From Prevotella sp. oral taxon 299 str. F0039 (GTDB taxonomy: Bacteria; Bacteroidota; Bacteroidia; Bacteroidales; Bacteroidaceae), in assembly GCF_000163055.2 (NCBI RefSeq), contig NC_022124.1, forward strand, positions 248,001 to 312,000: a stretch of 64,000 bases of DNA, given 5' to 3'. The notes beneath the pieces are model-generated. The model saw nothing but the letters and a program-made list of their open reading frames with translations, did no database searches and was not told the DNA's origin. A program made the position numbers and the translations under genes. Below are positions 56,323 to 64,000 of the stretch, piece after piece; the first letter of the stretch is position 1; each line of letters starts with the position of its first letter.

Positions 56323-58401
56323 ATGAAAGTAAACCTTAAATTTTTATTACACATCTTTTTAGGGGCATTTTTAATGCTTGCAAAGCCTATTGAGGCACAT
56401 AATGTGTTGCCACAACCACAATCGTTGCAAACCAATAACGAGCAGTTTGTGTTGAATAGCAACACTGTTGTTGCCACAAACCTTAAAGGTGAGGCACGAA
56501 CACGCATTGCTGACGCTGTGAAAGAATTGTTTCCACAAGTGAAGAAACAAGGAAGTGCAGGTAAAAAACGTAATGTTATCAACATCAAGGTTACAGGAAC
56601 AGAGCGTGATGTGGAGCAAATAGCTTCTAATAAAACATTCCAATCATATCAATTAAATGTAAATAAGAACGGGGTTTTTATCGTTTCGCCTACTGAGGCA
56701 GGCGCTTTTTATGCGCTTCAAACACTTGTTGGACTTCAAAAAGCTCCTAATACGCTACAAGGTTGCGCTGTGGTTGATGAGCCAAGATTTAACTGGCGTG
56801 GCTATATGATAGACTGCTCACGTCACTATTGGACTCCTGCTTTTATCAAAAAGCAAATCGACATGATGGCACATTTCAAGCTCAATCGCCTTCATCTACA
56901 TATGGTTGATGGAGCAGGTTGGCGTATTCAGGTGGATAGCTACCCACTATTGACACAAAAAACAGCTTATCGTACATCGTCAGACTGGAACAAATGGTGG
57001 ATAGGTGGCGAGAGAACGTTTTGCGAAAGTAATGCACCTGGGGCTTATGGAGGCTTTTATACCAAGCAAGAGCTAAGAGATATTGTGGCTTATGCGGCGA
57101 AAAAGCACATCGTTGTTTTGCCCGAAATAGAAATGCCAGGGCACAGTGAAGAGGTGACTTATGCTTATCCTGAATTAGGTTGCACAGGAAAACCTTATAC
57201 TTGTGCAGACCTTTGTGTAGGAAACGAGGCTACTTTCACCTTTTTAACAAAGGTGTTAGACGAGATTTTAGAGATATTCCCTTCTCACTACATTCATATT
57301 GGTGGCGACGAAGCGGTGCAAGAGCAATGGAAAACTTGTCCTAAATGTCAAAAGAGAATGAAGGACGAAGGCTTAAAAACTACCCATGAGTTGCAAAGCT
57401 ATATGATTTCACGCATGGGAAAATATCTTAATAGCAAAGGAAGAGCCTTTATTGGTTGGGACGAAATTATGGAAGGCGGTCTTGCTGCCAATGCTTCTGT
57501 GATGTCGTGGCGTGGATATGAGGCTGGATTAAGAGCTGCTAAATCGGGTCATCACGTTGTTATGACTCCTGTAAACTATTGCTATTTAGATTATTATCAA
57601 GACAATCCAACTACCGAACCACAAGCAATGGGAGGATATGTGCCATTAAATAAGGTGTATGAATACGACCCTGTGCCAGACAATATCAAAGGAACCAAGA
57701 CCGAAGAGTTTATTGATGGTATTCAAGGTAACTTGTGGACTGAGTTCGTGAGCGAGCCTTCTCATCTTGAATATATGACTTATCCTCGTTTACTTGCTAT
57801 CGCTGAAACGGGTTGGACACGCAACAAACCTTCATTTGATAACTTTAAAAACAGAGTGATTGCTTCTACTTATTATATGAAGAGTAAGAACTTTAATCCT
57901 TATAACGTAGAAGAAGCAGATAAACCACGTGTAGAATCGGTTGAACCTATTCAACATGAGGCTATTGGTAAGAAAGTGATTTATGTAACAAAGCCTGCAA
58001 GTAAGTATAATGGGGTGGGCGAATTGACCTTAGTTGATGGTAAACGAGGCACTTGGAGCTATACAGATGGTTGTTGGCAAGGCTTTAGTAGTGAAGGTAG
58101 AATGGAGGTAATTATTGATATGGGTAAAGAAACTGCTATTCAAAATATCAGCGCAGAGTTTATGCAATTCTTGGAACCATGGGTGCACATGCCTTCTAAT
58201 ATCACTATTTATACTTCGGATGACAATGTGAACTATCAGCTTTTAAGCGATGAGGCAATTGCTCCTAGCGATGAAAAGTATTTCATAAGAAATTATGAAT
58301 GGACAGGAAATGCTAAGACAAGATATATTAAATATGTGGCAAAAGTGGCTAAACAAGACTGCTGGGTGTTTACAGATGAAATTATAATCAATAAAAAGTA
58401 G
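56323..58401 (+). CDS. GH20 beta-N-acetylhexosaminidase
   Basis: 692 residues with signal peptide (about 1-25, ending PIEAH). GH20b domain (about 28-150), catalytic TIM barrel (about 155-505) with WRGYMIDCSRHYW, HLHMVDGAGWRI, PEIEMPGHS and the catalytic pair D329-E330 in HIGGDEAV, then a C-terminal beta-rich region (about 545-692) of F5/8-type carbohydrate-binding appearance. It removes terminal GlcNAc/GalNAc from glycans in the periplasm or at the surface. Only 15 bases separate it from aat, so read-through is likely although function is unrelated. Confidence 0.93.
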   Translation: MKVNLKFLLHIFLGAFLMLAKPIEAHNVLPQPQSLQTNNEQFVLNSNTVVATNLKGEARTRIADAVKELFPQVKKQGSAGKKRNVINIKVTGTERDVEQIASNKTFQSYQLNVNKNGVFIVSPTEAGAFYALQTLVGLQKAPNTLQGCAVVDEPRFNWRGYMIDCSRHYWTPAFIKKQIDMMAHFKLNRLHLHMVDGAGWRIQVDSYPLLTQKTAYRTSSDWNKWWIGGERTFCESNAPGAYGGFYTKQELRDIVAYAAKKHIVVLPEIEMPGHSEEVTYAYPELGCTGKPYTCADLCVGNEATFTFLTKVLDEILEIFPSHYIHIGGDEAVQEQWKTCPKCQKRMKDEGLKTTHELQSYMISRMGKYLNSKGRAFIGWDEIMEGGLAANASVMSWRGYEAGLRAAKSGHHVVMTPVNYCYLDYYQDNPTTEPQAMGGYVPLNKVYEYDPVPDNIKGTKTEEFIDGIQGNLWTEFVSEPSHLEYMTYPRLLAIAETGWTRNKPSFDNFKNRVIASTYYMKSKNFNPYNVEEADKPRVESVEPIQHEAIGKKVIYVTKPASKYNGVGELTLVDGKRGTWSYTDGCWQGFSSEGRMEVIIDMGKETAIQNISAEFMQFLEPWVHMPSNITIYTSDDNVNYQLLSDEAIAPSDEKYFIRNYEWTGNAKTRYIKYVAKVAKQDCWVFTDEIIINKK

Positions 58402-58432
58402 GTTTTTAAAGGCACCATTTTAGATAAAAAAG

Positions 58433-58477
58433 AAAGACTCTCCGTTTGCAAAATCTAGCAACTGGAGAGTCTTTTTT
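58433..58477. terminator. Terminator after GH20 gene
   Basis: AAAGACTCTCC (58433-58443) pairs with GGAGAGTCTTT (58464-58474), with T-runs in both directions; it separates the GH20 gene from the converging small ORF. Confidence 0.8.
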
Positions 58478-58538
58478 ATGTCCTATTATTTAGGAAATAT
58501 AATGTTTTAAAACTTTGTTTAGAATTGAAGTGTGATGT

Positions 58539-58703
58539 TTAAAAAATCTTTCCGGAGTCTCTAATCACATCGCTATCATCTATAGACAGTGTGGGATTCT
58601 TGGGTTTGTTTTTGCCGTCTGAAGCTGCAAGTAAATCCATCTCGTTAAGTAATTGATACACTTCAGAAAGTGGTTGAATGTAATTTGAGTTTTTTCTTTT
58701 CAT
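58539..58703 (-). CDS. 54-residue small protein, unrecognised
   Basis: A complete short frame, ATG at 58703 to TAA at 58539. The product starts MKRKNSNYIQPLSEVYQLLNE and continues with MDLLAASDG, then K/N/P- and D/S-rich residues to the end. The opening Y-x-x-P pattern followed by LLAAS recalls a set of short Bacteroidota proteins of unknown function, beginning MKK..Y..P and containing LLAAS, which I know only loosely. It lies in an otherwise empty 470-base gap between converging GH20 terminator and manA. No signal peptide or membrane segment. Confidence 0.55.
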   Translation of the reverse strand: MKRKNSNYIQPLSEVYQLLNEMDLLAASDGKNKPKNPTLSIDDSDVIRDSGKIF

Positions 58704-58809
58704 ATTTTATTGATTGATAAAATGTATGTGAAATAGTTTGTAAACGTTCAAAAATTATAATTGTACCTAATTATATTATAATGTTATCCTTATTCGCTTG
58801 AAAAGTAAG

Positions 58810-58850
58810 ATACAAAGCCACTCTTAAAAGAACTAATCGTGGCTTTGTAT
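58810..58850 (-). terminator. Hairpin downstream of manA
   Basis: ATACAAAGCCAC (58810-58821) pairs perfectly with GTGGCTTTGTAT (58839-58850), 22 bases after the manA stop on the minus strand. The T-rich sequence after it is interrupted, so termination is likely but not certain. Confidence 0.55.
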
Positions 58851-58871
58851 TAAGAGAAACGTATGTTACGA

Positions 58872-59834
58872 TTATACGTATGTTTCGAGGAACTTGATAT
58901 TTCCTGTTACCTTAACTTCGCTTGTTGTTGCTGGGAAAAGAATGGTTTCGCCCTCGCAAAGAGTGGTTGTGTTTCCCTCGTTGTCGGTTATTTCCCCACT
59001 ACCTTTCAAACCAATGAAGATAACAAAGCTGTCGAGCTCAGAATAATCTAAAGTCATTGGCTCGTTAAGGTCATATACGGCAGTTGTGAAATAAGGACAT
59101 TCTACAAGTGCAACACCTTCATTTTTCACTGGAGTATACTCGGTTCTGTAGTTTGGTTCTACGTTGTAATCGATACATTCTGCAGCTTCTTCGGTGTGTA
59201 ACTCACGATAGTTGCCGTCTTTATCCTTACGTTTAAAGTCGTAAATGCGGTATGTTACATCTGAAGTTTGTTGGATTTCTGCCAAGAAACAGCCAGTTCC
59301 AATACTGTGAATACGACCTGCAGGTAAGAAGAAACAATCGCCTTCTTTTACCTTATATTCTGCAATCGCTTCGGTAATGGTGTCGTCTTCAACCATTTGC
59401 TTGTATTGTTCAGGAGTGATTTTCTCTTTCATTCCTGCACGAAGCTTAGCATTTTCGTCGCTATCCATAATGTACCACATTTCTGTTTTACCACGAAGTT
59501 TACCACGTTTTTGCGCAAGTTCGTCTGTTGGGTGTACTTGAATAGATAGTTCTTGACGTGCATCGATGAACTTAATGAGTAGAGGGAAGTCGTTACCAAA
59601 ACGTTTATAGTTAGCTTCTCCTACAAGTTTTCCCTTTAATTCGTCAACAAGTTCGTTCAATCTTTTACCCTTGAATTCACCCTCAGATACAACGGTTTCG
59701 TTCCCTTTTACACCCGAAATTTCCCAGCTTTCGCCAACTTGCGTGAGGTCGCTGTTAAGGTGTTTAAATGGAATAATTTTCTCTCCGCCCCATAAGGTTT
59801 GAACAAGTAAGGGATTAAATTTTATTGGTTGCAT
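58872..59834 (-). CDS. manA: Mannose-6-phosphate isomerase, class I
   Basis: 320 residues: MQPIKFNPLLVQTLWGGEKI, zinc ligands in QVHPTDELA (Q-x-H), GKTEMWYIM (Glu) and LPAGRIHSIG (His), i.e. the short Bacillus-type class I enzyme. Interconverts mannose-6-phosphate and fructose-6-phosphate in the cytoplasm, linking mannose use with glycan precursor supply. Its promoter (TACTTTTG on the minus strand, 59903-59896) is about 65 bases upstream. Confidence 0.93.
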   Translation of the reverse strand: MQPIKFNPLLVQTLWGGEKIIPFKHLNSDLTQVGESWEISGVKGNETVVSEGEFKGKRLNELVDELKGKLVGEANYKRFGNDFPLLIKFIDARQELSIQVHPTDELAQKRGKLRGKTEMWYIMDSDENAKLRAGMKEKITPEQYKQMVEDDTITEAIAEYKVKEGDCFFLPAGRIHSIGTGCFLAEIQQTSDVTYRIYDFKRKDKDGNYRELHTEEAAECIDYNVEPNYRTEYTPVKNEGVALVECPYFTTAVYDLNEPMTLDYSELDSFVIFIGLKGSGEITDNEGNTTTLCEGETILFPATTSEVKVTGNIKFLETYV

Positions 59835-59895
59835 AAAATGTATGTGTTTTTAATTTATTTTATGAAGTTATATTTCGTTATTTTTATACTGAAAT

Positions 59896-59903
59896 CAAAA
59901 GTA
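59896..59903 (-). promoter_or_regulatory. manA -7 box
   Basis: TACTTTTG on the minus strand, matching TAnnTTTG, in the divergent region shared with the DUF177 operon. The remaining sequence to 60100 shows no other structure. Confidence 0.5.
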
Positions 59904-60101
59904 CTACATTTTTATGAGACGAACAAAGAAAATATAATTATTTAGATATTGAAGGCCGTTTTGTGTCTTCGAATATAACATATTTATAAATAGAAGGGCG
60001 CAAGAATTCCATAAAACATAAAAACAGCACTCAAAATAGTAAATAATTGCAACTTTAATAGTCAGTGAAGGGCTAACGATGATATTTTTTTTGCTAAATG
60101 A

Positions 60102-60131
60102 TTTTCATATCAGAAAATATTTGTAACTTTG
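60102..60131 (+). promoter_or_regulatory. Promoter of DUF177-rpmF-fabH operon
   Basis: TAACTTTG at 60124-60131 with TTTT at 60102-60105 as a weak -33. The start codon at 60139 lies only 8 bases past the -7 box, so the mRNA is predicted to be leaderless or nearly so, or a second promoter exists. Confidence 0.5.
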
Positions 60132-60138
60132 CAACCAA

Positions 60139-60663
60139 ATGATTAGTTTGAAAGAGTTTAATATTGATCTCAAAGCTCTAAGTGACGGAAAAACCGTTCG
60201 TAGCTACACAATCAACGATGGTTTCTTTGAAACTCTCGATACTCTTGATGTGAAAGGAGGCAATCTAGATGCCGAAGTTATAATACATCGCACTTCTAGT
60301 TACTTTGAACTCGGCTTCAAAATCAAAGGTAATGTGGTGGTGTCTTGCGATAAATGCTTAGACGATATGTCACAACCTATCGACACAGAAGCAAAACTAT
60401 TAGTCCGCTTTGGACATGAATACTCTGAAGAAGATGAACTCGTTATCGTTGCAGAAGATGAACCTTTTCTCGATGTTTCGTGGTTTATTTATGAGTTTAT
60501 ACAGCTAAACATTCCAATCAAGCATGTGCACGCACCTGGTAAATGTAATCCTGCTATGATCAAGATGTTGCAAGAACACTCCACCACCCGAAGTAGTGGA
60601 CGGGATGAAGAAGTTGCTATTGACCCTCGTTGGAGTAAATTGAACGAATTAAAAAACAAATAA
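60139..60663 (+). CDS. DUF177 (YceD-like) protein
   Basis: 174 residues. The family core is the cysteine pair VVSCDKCLDDMSQPIDTEAKLLVRF (about 68-92) and LDVSWFIYEFIQLNIPIKHVHAPGKC (about 111-136). DUF177/YceD proteins nearly always precede rpmF; in plants a homologue is needed for 23S rRNA maturation, so ribosome assembly is a fair guess. Eighteen bases separate it from rpmF. Confidence 0.88.
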   Translation: MISLKEFNIDLKALSDGKTVRSYTINDGFFETLDTLDVKGGNLDAEVIIHRTSSYFELGFKIKGNVVVSCDKCLDDMSQPIDTEAKLLVRFGHEYSEEDELVIVAEDEPFLDVSWFIYEFIQLNIPIKHVHAPGKCNPAMIKMLQEHSTTRSSGRDEEVAIDPRWSKLNELKNK

Positions 60664-60681
60664 ATTAAACATTAAAACAAA

Positions 60682-60867
60682 ATGGCACATCCTAAAAGAA
60701 GACAGTCTAAGACTCGTACACGTAAAAGAAGAACTCATGATGGTGCAGTAGCACCAACACTTGCAGTATGCTCAACTTGTGGTTCTTACTATGTTTACCA
60801 CACAGTTTGTCCATCATGTGGAACCTATAGAGGTAAGATTGCTATCGTTAAGGAAACCGCTGAATAA
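60682..60867 (+). CDS. rpmF: 50S ribosomal protein L32
   Basis: 61 residues: MAHPKRRQSKTRTRKRRTHDG, then zinc-type cysteines CSTCG and CPSCG (the zinc-binding, C+ form of L32). Its stop codon overlaps the fabH start by one base (TAATG), coupling ribosome and lipid gene expression as in many bacteria. plsX, often between them elsewhere, is absent here. Confidence 0.96.
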   Translation: MAHPKRRQSKTRTRKRRTHDGAVAPTLAVCSTCGSYYVYHTVCPSCGTYRGKIAIVKETAE

Positions 60868-61880
60868 TGGGAAAGATTAATGCTGTCATTACAGGTGTTG
60901 GCGGTTACGTTCCTGACTACATCCTTACTAATGAGGAGTTGTCAAGAATGGTTGACACAAGTGATGAGTGGATTATGGCTCGTGTGGGCATAAAAGAACG
61001 CCGAATCCTAAAAGAAGAAGGTCTAGGAACAAGCTATTTAGCTCGTAAAGCAGCTAAACAACTTTTGAAGAAAACTGGAACAGATCCTCAAGAAATCGAT
61101 GCCCTTATTGTTGCAACAACAACTCCTGACTATAAGTTTCCATCAACTGCATCTATTGTATTAGGAAAACTAGGCTTGACTAATGCGTTTGCATACGATT
61201 TAGAAGCTGCTTGCTGTGGTTTTATGTATGCTCTCAGTCAAGCATGTACTATGGTTGAAAGTGGTAGATGCAAAAAAGTTATCGTGATAGGTGCCGATAA
61301 AATGTCTTCAATAGTAGACTATACAGATCGCCAAACATGCGTTCTTTTCGGTGATGGAGCTGCTGGAGTGCTTGTAGAAGCATCTGAAGAAGACTATGGT
61401 ATGCAAGATTTCTACTTTAGAACAGATGGAAAAGGCCTTCCTTTCCTTCATCTAAAGGCTGGTGGAAGTGTATGTCCTACATCTAAATTCACTGTAGATC
61501 ATCATCTACATTATTTGTTCCAAGATGGTAGACCCGTGTTCCGTTGCGCTGTAACAGACATGAGTAATGATGTGATGGAAGTGCTTAAACGCAATAATCT
61601 CACTGCAGATGATATCAGTTGGGTTGTTCCTCATGAAGCAAACCTACGTATTATCGAAGCAGTAGCTAAGCGTGCAGAGCTTTCTCTTGACAAAGTTGCA
61701 GTAAACATTGAGCACTATGGTAATACAAGTGCAGCAACTATCCCATTAGCTTTATGGGATTTTGAAAGCAAACTAAAGAAAGGTGACAATATTATCTTCA
61801 CCGCATTCGGTGCAGGATTCGTTCATGGAGCATCTTACTTTAAGTGGGCTTACGATGGAAATGCTGTGGCTTCAAAGTGA
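60867..61880 (+). CDS. fabH: 3-oxoacyl-[acyl-carrier-protein] synthase III
   Basis: 337 residues. Thiolase fold with ITGVGGYVPDYILTNEEL at the start, catalytic Cys in DLEAACCGFMYAL, His in VVPHEANLRI and Asn in EHYGNTSAATIP: the C-H-N triad. It starts fatty-acid synthesis by condensing acetyl-CoA with malonyl-ACP. Overlaps rpmF by one base; a terminator follows. Confidence 0.95.
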   Translation: MGKINAVITGVGGYVPDYILTNEELSRMVDTSDEWIMARVGIKERRILKEEGLGTSYLARKAAKQLLKKTGTDPQEIDALIVATTTPDYKFPSTASIVLGKLGLTNAFAYDLEAACCGFMYALSQACTMVESGRCKKVIVIGADKMSSIVDYTDRQTCVLFGDGAAGVLVEASEEDYGMQDFYFRTDGKGLPFLHLKAGGSVCPTSKFTVDHHLHYLFQDGRPVFRCAVTDMSNDVMEVLKRNNLTADDISWVVPHEANLRIIEAVAKRAELSLDKVAVNIEHYGNTSAATIPLALWDFESKLKKGDNIIFTAFGAGFVHGASYFKWAYDGNAVASK

Positions 61881-61905
61881 TATTAATAATCATAAATAGA
61901 ATAAG

Positions 61906-61942
61906 AAACGCATCCTTTATAATAAAGTGTATGCGTTTTTTT
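61906..61942 (+). terminator. Terminator after fabH
   Basis: AAACGCAT (61906-61913) pairs with ATGCGTTT (61931-61938), followed by further Ts. It falls inside the longest frame of era, which shows that era starts further down. Confidence 0.75.
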
Positions 61943-61986
61943 GTTCATACGAATTTCTTTATTCTTGTAATATAAATCAAAGTAGA

Positions 61987-62868
61987 ATGCATAAAGCAGG
62001 TTTTGTTAATATTGTTGGCAATCCCAATGTTGGTAAGAGTACCTTAATGAACCTCTTAGTAGGCGAGAAGATCTCGATAGCGACATTCAAAGCGCAGACA
62101 ACTCGTCATCGCATTATGGGCATTGTCAATACAGAAGATATGCAAATCGTATTTTCTGATACCCCAGGAGTACTCAAACCAAACTATCGTTTGCAAGAAA
62201 GTATGTTGGCATTTTCAGAGTCTGCGCTCACAGATGCAGACATCTTATTATATGTAACCGATGTTATTGAGAACCCAGAGAAGAACATCGAATTCTTAGA
62301 AAAGGTGCAACATCTTGATATCCCCATCATTCTATTGATCAATAAGATAGACATGTCTGACCAAAAGACCTTGGGTTCATTGGTTGAAAAATGGCATTCT
62401 CTACTTCCAAAGGCAGAGATCTTGCCCCTTTCAGCACTTAATAAGTTTGGCGTAGACATTCTATTAAACAGAATAAAGGATTTACTTCCCGACTCACCTC
62501 CATTCTTTGATAAAGACCAATTAACAGATAAACCAGCCCGTTTCTTTGTTAGTGAAATCATAAGAGAAAAAATTTTGCTTTTTTATGACAAAGAAATTCC
62601 CTATTCAGTAGAGGTTCGTGTGGAAGAATTTAAAGAAGATTCTAAACTCATTCGCATTAGAGTTATAATCTATGTAGAACGAAACAGCCAGAAAGGGATT
62701 ATCATTGGGCACCAAGGTGTTGCGCTAAAGAAAGTTAGTAGCGAAGCAAGAAAGTCATTAGAGCGTTTCTTTGGAAAGAAGATATACTTAGAGATATTCG
62801 TTAAAGTGGATAAAGACTGGCGCAGTTCTCAAAAAGAGTTAGATAGTTTTGGCTATAACCCGGAGTAA
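61987..62868 (+). CDS. era: GTPase Era
   Basis: 293 residues from the ATG at 61987 ([20 protein letters not shown]). G1 GNPNVGKS, G3 DTPG, G4 NKID, and a C-terminal KH domain (VEERNSQKGIIIGHQG-like, ending WRSSQKELDSFGY). It binds the 3' end of 16S rRNA during 30S assembly. A 20-residue longer frame begins at 61927 but overlaps the fabH terminator and lacks family similarity. Confidence 0.94.
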   Translation: MHKAGFVNIVGNPNVGKSTLMNLLVGEKISIATFKAQTTRHRIMGIVNTEDMQIVFSDTPGVLKPNYRLQESMLAFSESALTDADILLYVTDVIENPEKNIEFLEKVQHLDIPIILLINKIDMSDQKTLGSLVEKWHSLLPKAEILPLSALNKFGVDILLNRIKDLLPDSPPFFDKDQLTDKPARFFVSEIIREKILLFYDKEIPYSVEVRVEEFKEDSKLIRIRVIIYVERNSQKGIIIGHQGVALKKVSSEARKSLERFFGKKIYLEIFVKVDKDWRSSQKELDSFGYNPE

Positions 62869-62895
62869 GAAAGCTCCACAATAAAACATTATAAT

Positions 62896-64000
62896 ATGGC
62901 AAATTTAGTAGCAATTGTTGGACGTCCAAATGTAGGAAAGTCTACATTGTTCAACCGATTAACCAAAACTCGCAGTGCTATTGTTAGCGATACAGCGGGA
63001 ACAACACGTGATAGACAGTATGGAAAGGTGGATTGGAACGGTAGAGAGTTCTCCATTGTAGATACTGGCGGATGGGTTGTTAACTCTGAAGATATATTCG
63101 AAGACGCTATAAGAAGACAGGTTCTTATTGCTACAGAGGAAGCAAATCTTGTGTTATTTGTTGTTGATGTGCAAACAGGACTTACCGATTGGGATGAAGA
63201 TGTTGCACAAATTCTTCGTAAGTCGAAAGTTCCCATCATCTTAGTTGTAAATAAAGTAGACAAGAACGAGCAACAATACGATGCTGCAGAATTCTATTCA
63301 CTTGGTTTAGGCGAGCCTTTCTGCATCAGTTCATCAACTGGTAGCGGTACAGGTGACTTGCTCGACGAGGTGATTAACAACCTTAAAGCAGAAGTAGATG
63401 AAAGTCTTGAAGACGGAATTCCACGCTTTGCGGTGGTAGGAAGACCTAATGCTGGTAAGAGTAGTATCATCAATGCCTTCATGGGAGAAGACAGAAACAT
63501 CGTTACTGAGATTGCTGGTACAACCCGAGATAGTATCTACACACGCTTTGATAAGTTCGGTTTCGACTTCTATCTCGTTGATACTGCAGGTATTAGACGT
63601 AAGAATAAGGTTACAGAAGACCTCGAATTCTACTCCGTTATGCGCAGTATCAGAGCCATAGAAAACTCAGATGTTTGTATTTTGATGATCGATGCAACAA
63701 GAGGTATTGAGACTCAAGACATGAATATCTTCCAGTTAATTCAACGAAACAATAAGTCTTTGGTGGTAGTGGTGAATAAATGGGACCTTGTTCCCGATAA
63801 AGATCAAAAGGTGATCACCACCTTCGAGACCGCAATTCGCAAGAGAATGGCTCCATTTACCGACTTCCCAATTATCTTTGCATCTGCACTCACCAAGCAA
63901 CGAATATTCAAAGTGCTCGAAACAGCTAAACAAGTTTATCTCAACAGAAAAGCTCATGTGGGTACATCGAAGTTGAATGAGGTAATGCTTCCATTGATAG
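62896..64000 (+). CDS. der: GTPase Der (EngA), 3' end beyond window
   Basis: The first 368 codons are present. Two tandem G domains: GRPNVGKST (9-17) with DTGGW and NKVDK; and GRPNAGKSS with DTAGIRRK and NKWD in the second. The linker between them is acidic. The C-terminal KH-like domain begins near the edge and is cut off. Der is needed for 50S assembly. It starts 27 bases after era, presumably co-transcribed. Confidence 0.95.
   Translation, partial: MANLVAIVGRPNVGKSTLFNRLTKTRSAIVSDTAGTTRDRQYGKVDWNGREFSIVDTGGWVVNSEDIFEDAIRRQVLIATEEANLVLFVVDVQTGLTDWDEDVAQILRKSKVPIILVVNKVDKNEQQYDAAEFYSLGLGEPFCISSSTGSGTGDLLDEVINNLKAEVDESLEDGIPRFAVVGRPNAGKSSIINAFMGEDRNIVTEIAGTTRDSIYTRFDKFGFDFYLVDTAGIRRKNKVTEDLEFYSVMRSIRAIENSDVCILMIDATRGIETQDMNIFQLIQRNNKSLVVVVNKWDLVPDKDQKVITTFETAIRKRMAPFTDFPIIFASALTKQRIFKVLETAKQVYLNRKAHVGTSKLNEVMLPLI

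Noticed and set aside
61927..61986. Longer N-terminus for Era
   Set aside because: Overlaps the fabH terminator hairpin and adds residues absent from the family.

Overview
The window looks like a chromosomal segment of a low-GC Bacteroidota, most likely Prevotella or a close relative. The evidence is the gene content and order (SprA of the type IX secretion system, ruvX-def-TPR, thrS-infC-rpmI-rplT, DUF177-rpmF-fabH-era-der), promoters of the Bacteroidota type (TAnnTTTG at -7, often with TTTG about 20 bases upstream), and IS1595- and IS256-type relics. The species assignment is inference; no rRNA gene is present and I recognised no tRNA gene.

Region 1, 1-8907, is accessory DNA. The left edge holds the 5'-truncated end of a conjugative-transposon helicase/methylase gene on the minus strand. 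It is followed by a degenerate IS1595 transposase and a compact five-gene plus-strand operon: XRE regulator, a 767-residue protein with two GHKL ATPase domains and a histidine-kinase-like H-box, a stand-alone receiver protein, an HNH nuclease and an adenine-type DNA methyltransferase. I infer a restriction/defence system in which a two-component-like module sits between sensor ATPase and nuclease. An orphan HipB/Y4mF-type antitoxin-like gene follows. The module lies between two direct repeats of about 230 bp (1262-1493 and 8679-8907), each carrying the 3' end of the same transposase.

Region 2, 9000-23300, is mostly housekeeping: SemiSWEET transporter, a YtxH/holin-like envelope operon (minus strand), SPOR lipoprotein, ruvX, def, a large TPR protein, fabI, an M48 metalloprotease lipoprotein with a frameshifted signal peptide, thrS, infC-rpmI-rplT, two IS256 relics and an SGNH-like membrane-anchored protein.

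Region 3, 23700-47200, holds an ABC-F ATPase, an M13 peptidase, a U32 protein with a co-transcribed zinc-ribbon membrane protein, a four-gene porphyrin cluster (TonB receptor, RhtX/AmpG-like MFS carrier, hemN, hemG), a fused DAHP synthase/chorismate mutase, ruvA, and the very large sprA.

Region 4, 47300-64000, holds a short ABC-type ATPase plus a DUF4435/TOPRIM-like protein (PARIS-like pair), two paralogous outer-membrane beta-barrel genes (one broken by a stop codon), an FKBP isomerase, a DUF805 protein, the N-end-rule cluster clpS-clpA-aat followed by a GH20 hexosaminidase, a 54-residue small protein, manA, and the DUF177-rpmF-fabH, era, der block, which runs off the right edge.

The most unexpected genome-wide signal is a family of degenerate repeats with a strict 22-base period. 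They are found only between genes, at seven places here (9.7, 14.7, 23.5, 28.2, 38.8, 50.2 and 52.1 kb), and each unit junction forms a palindrome close to AAAAGCAWTGCTTTT.
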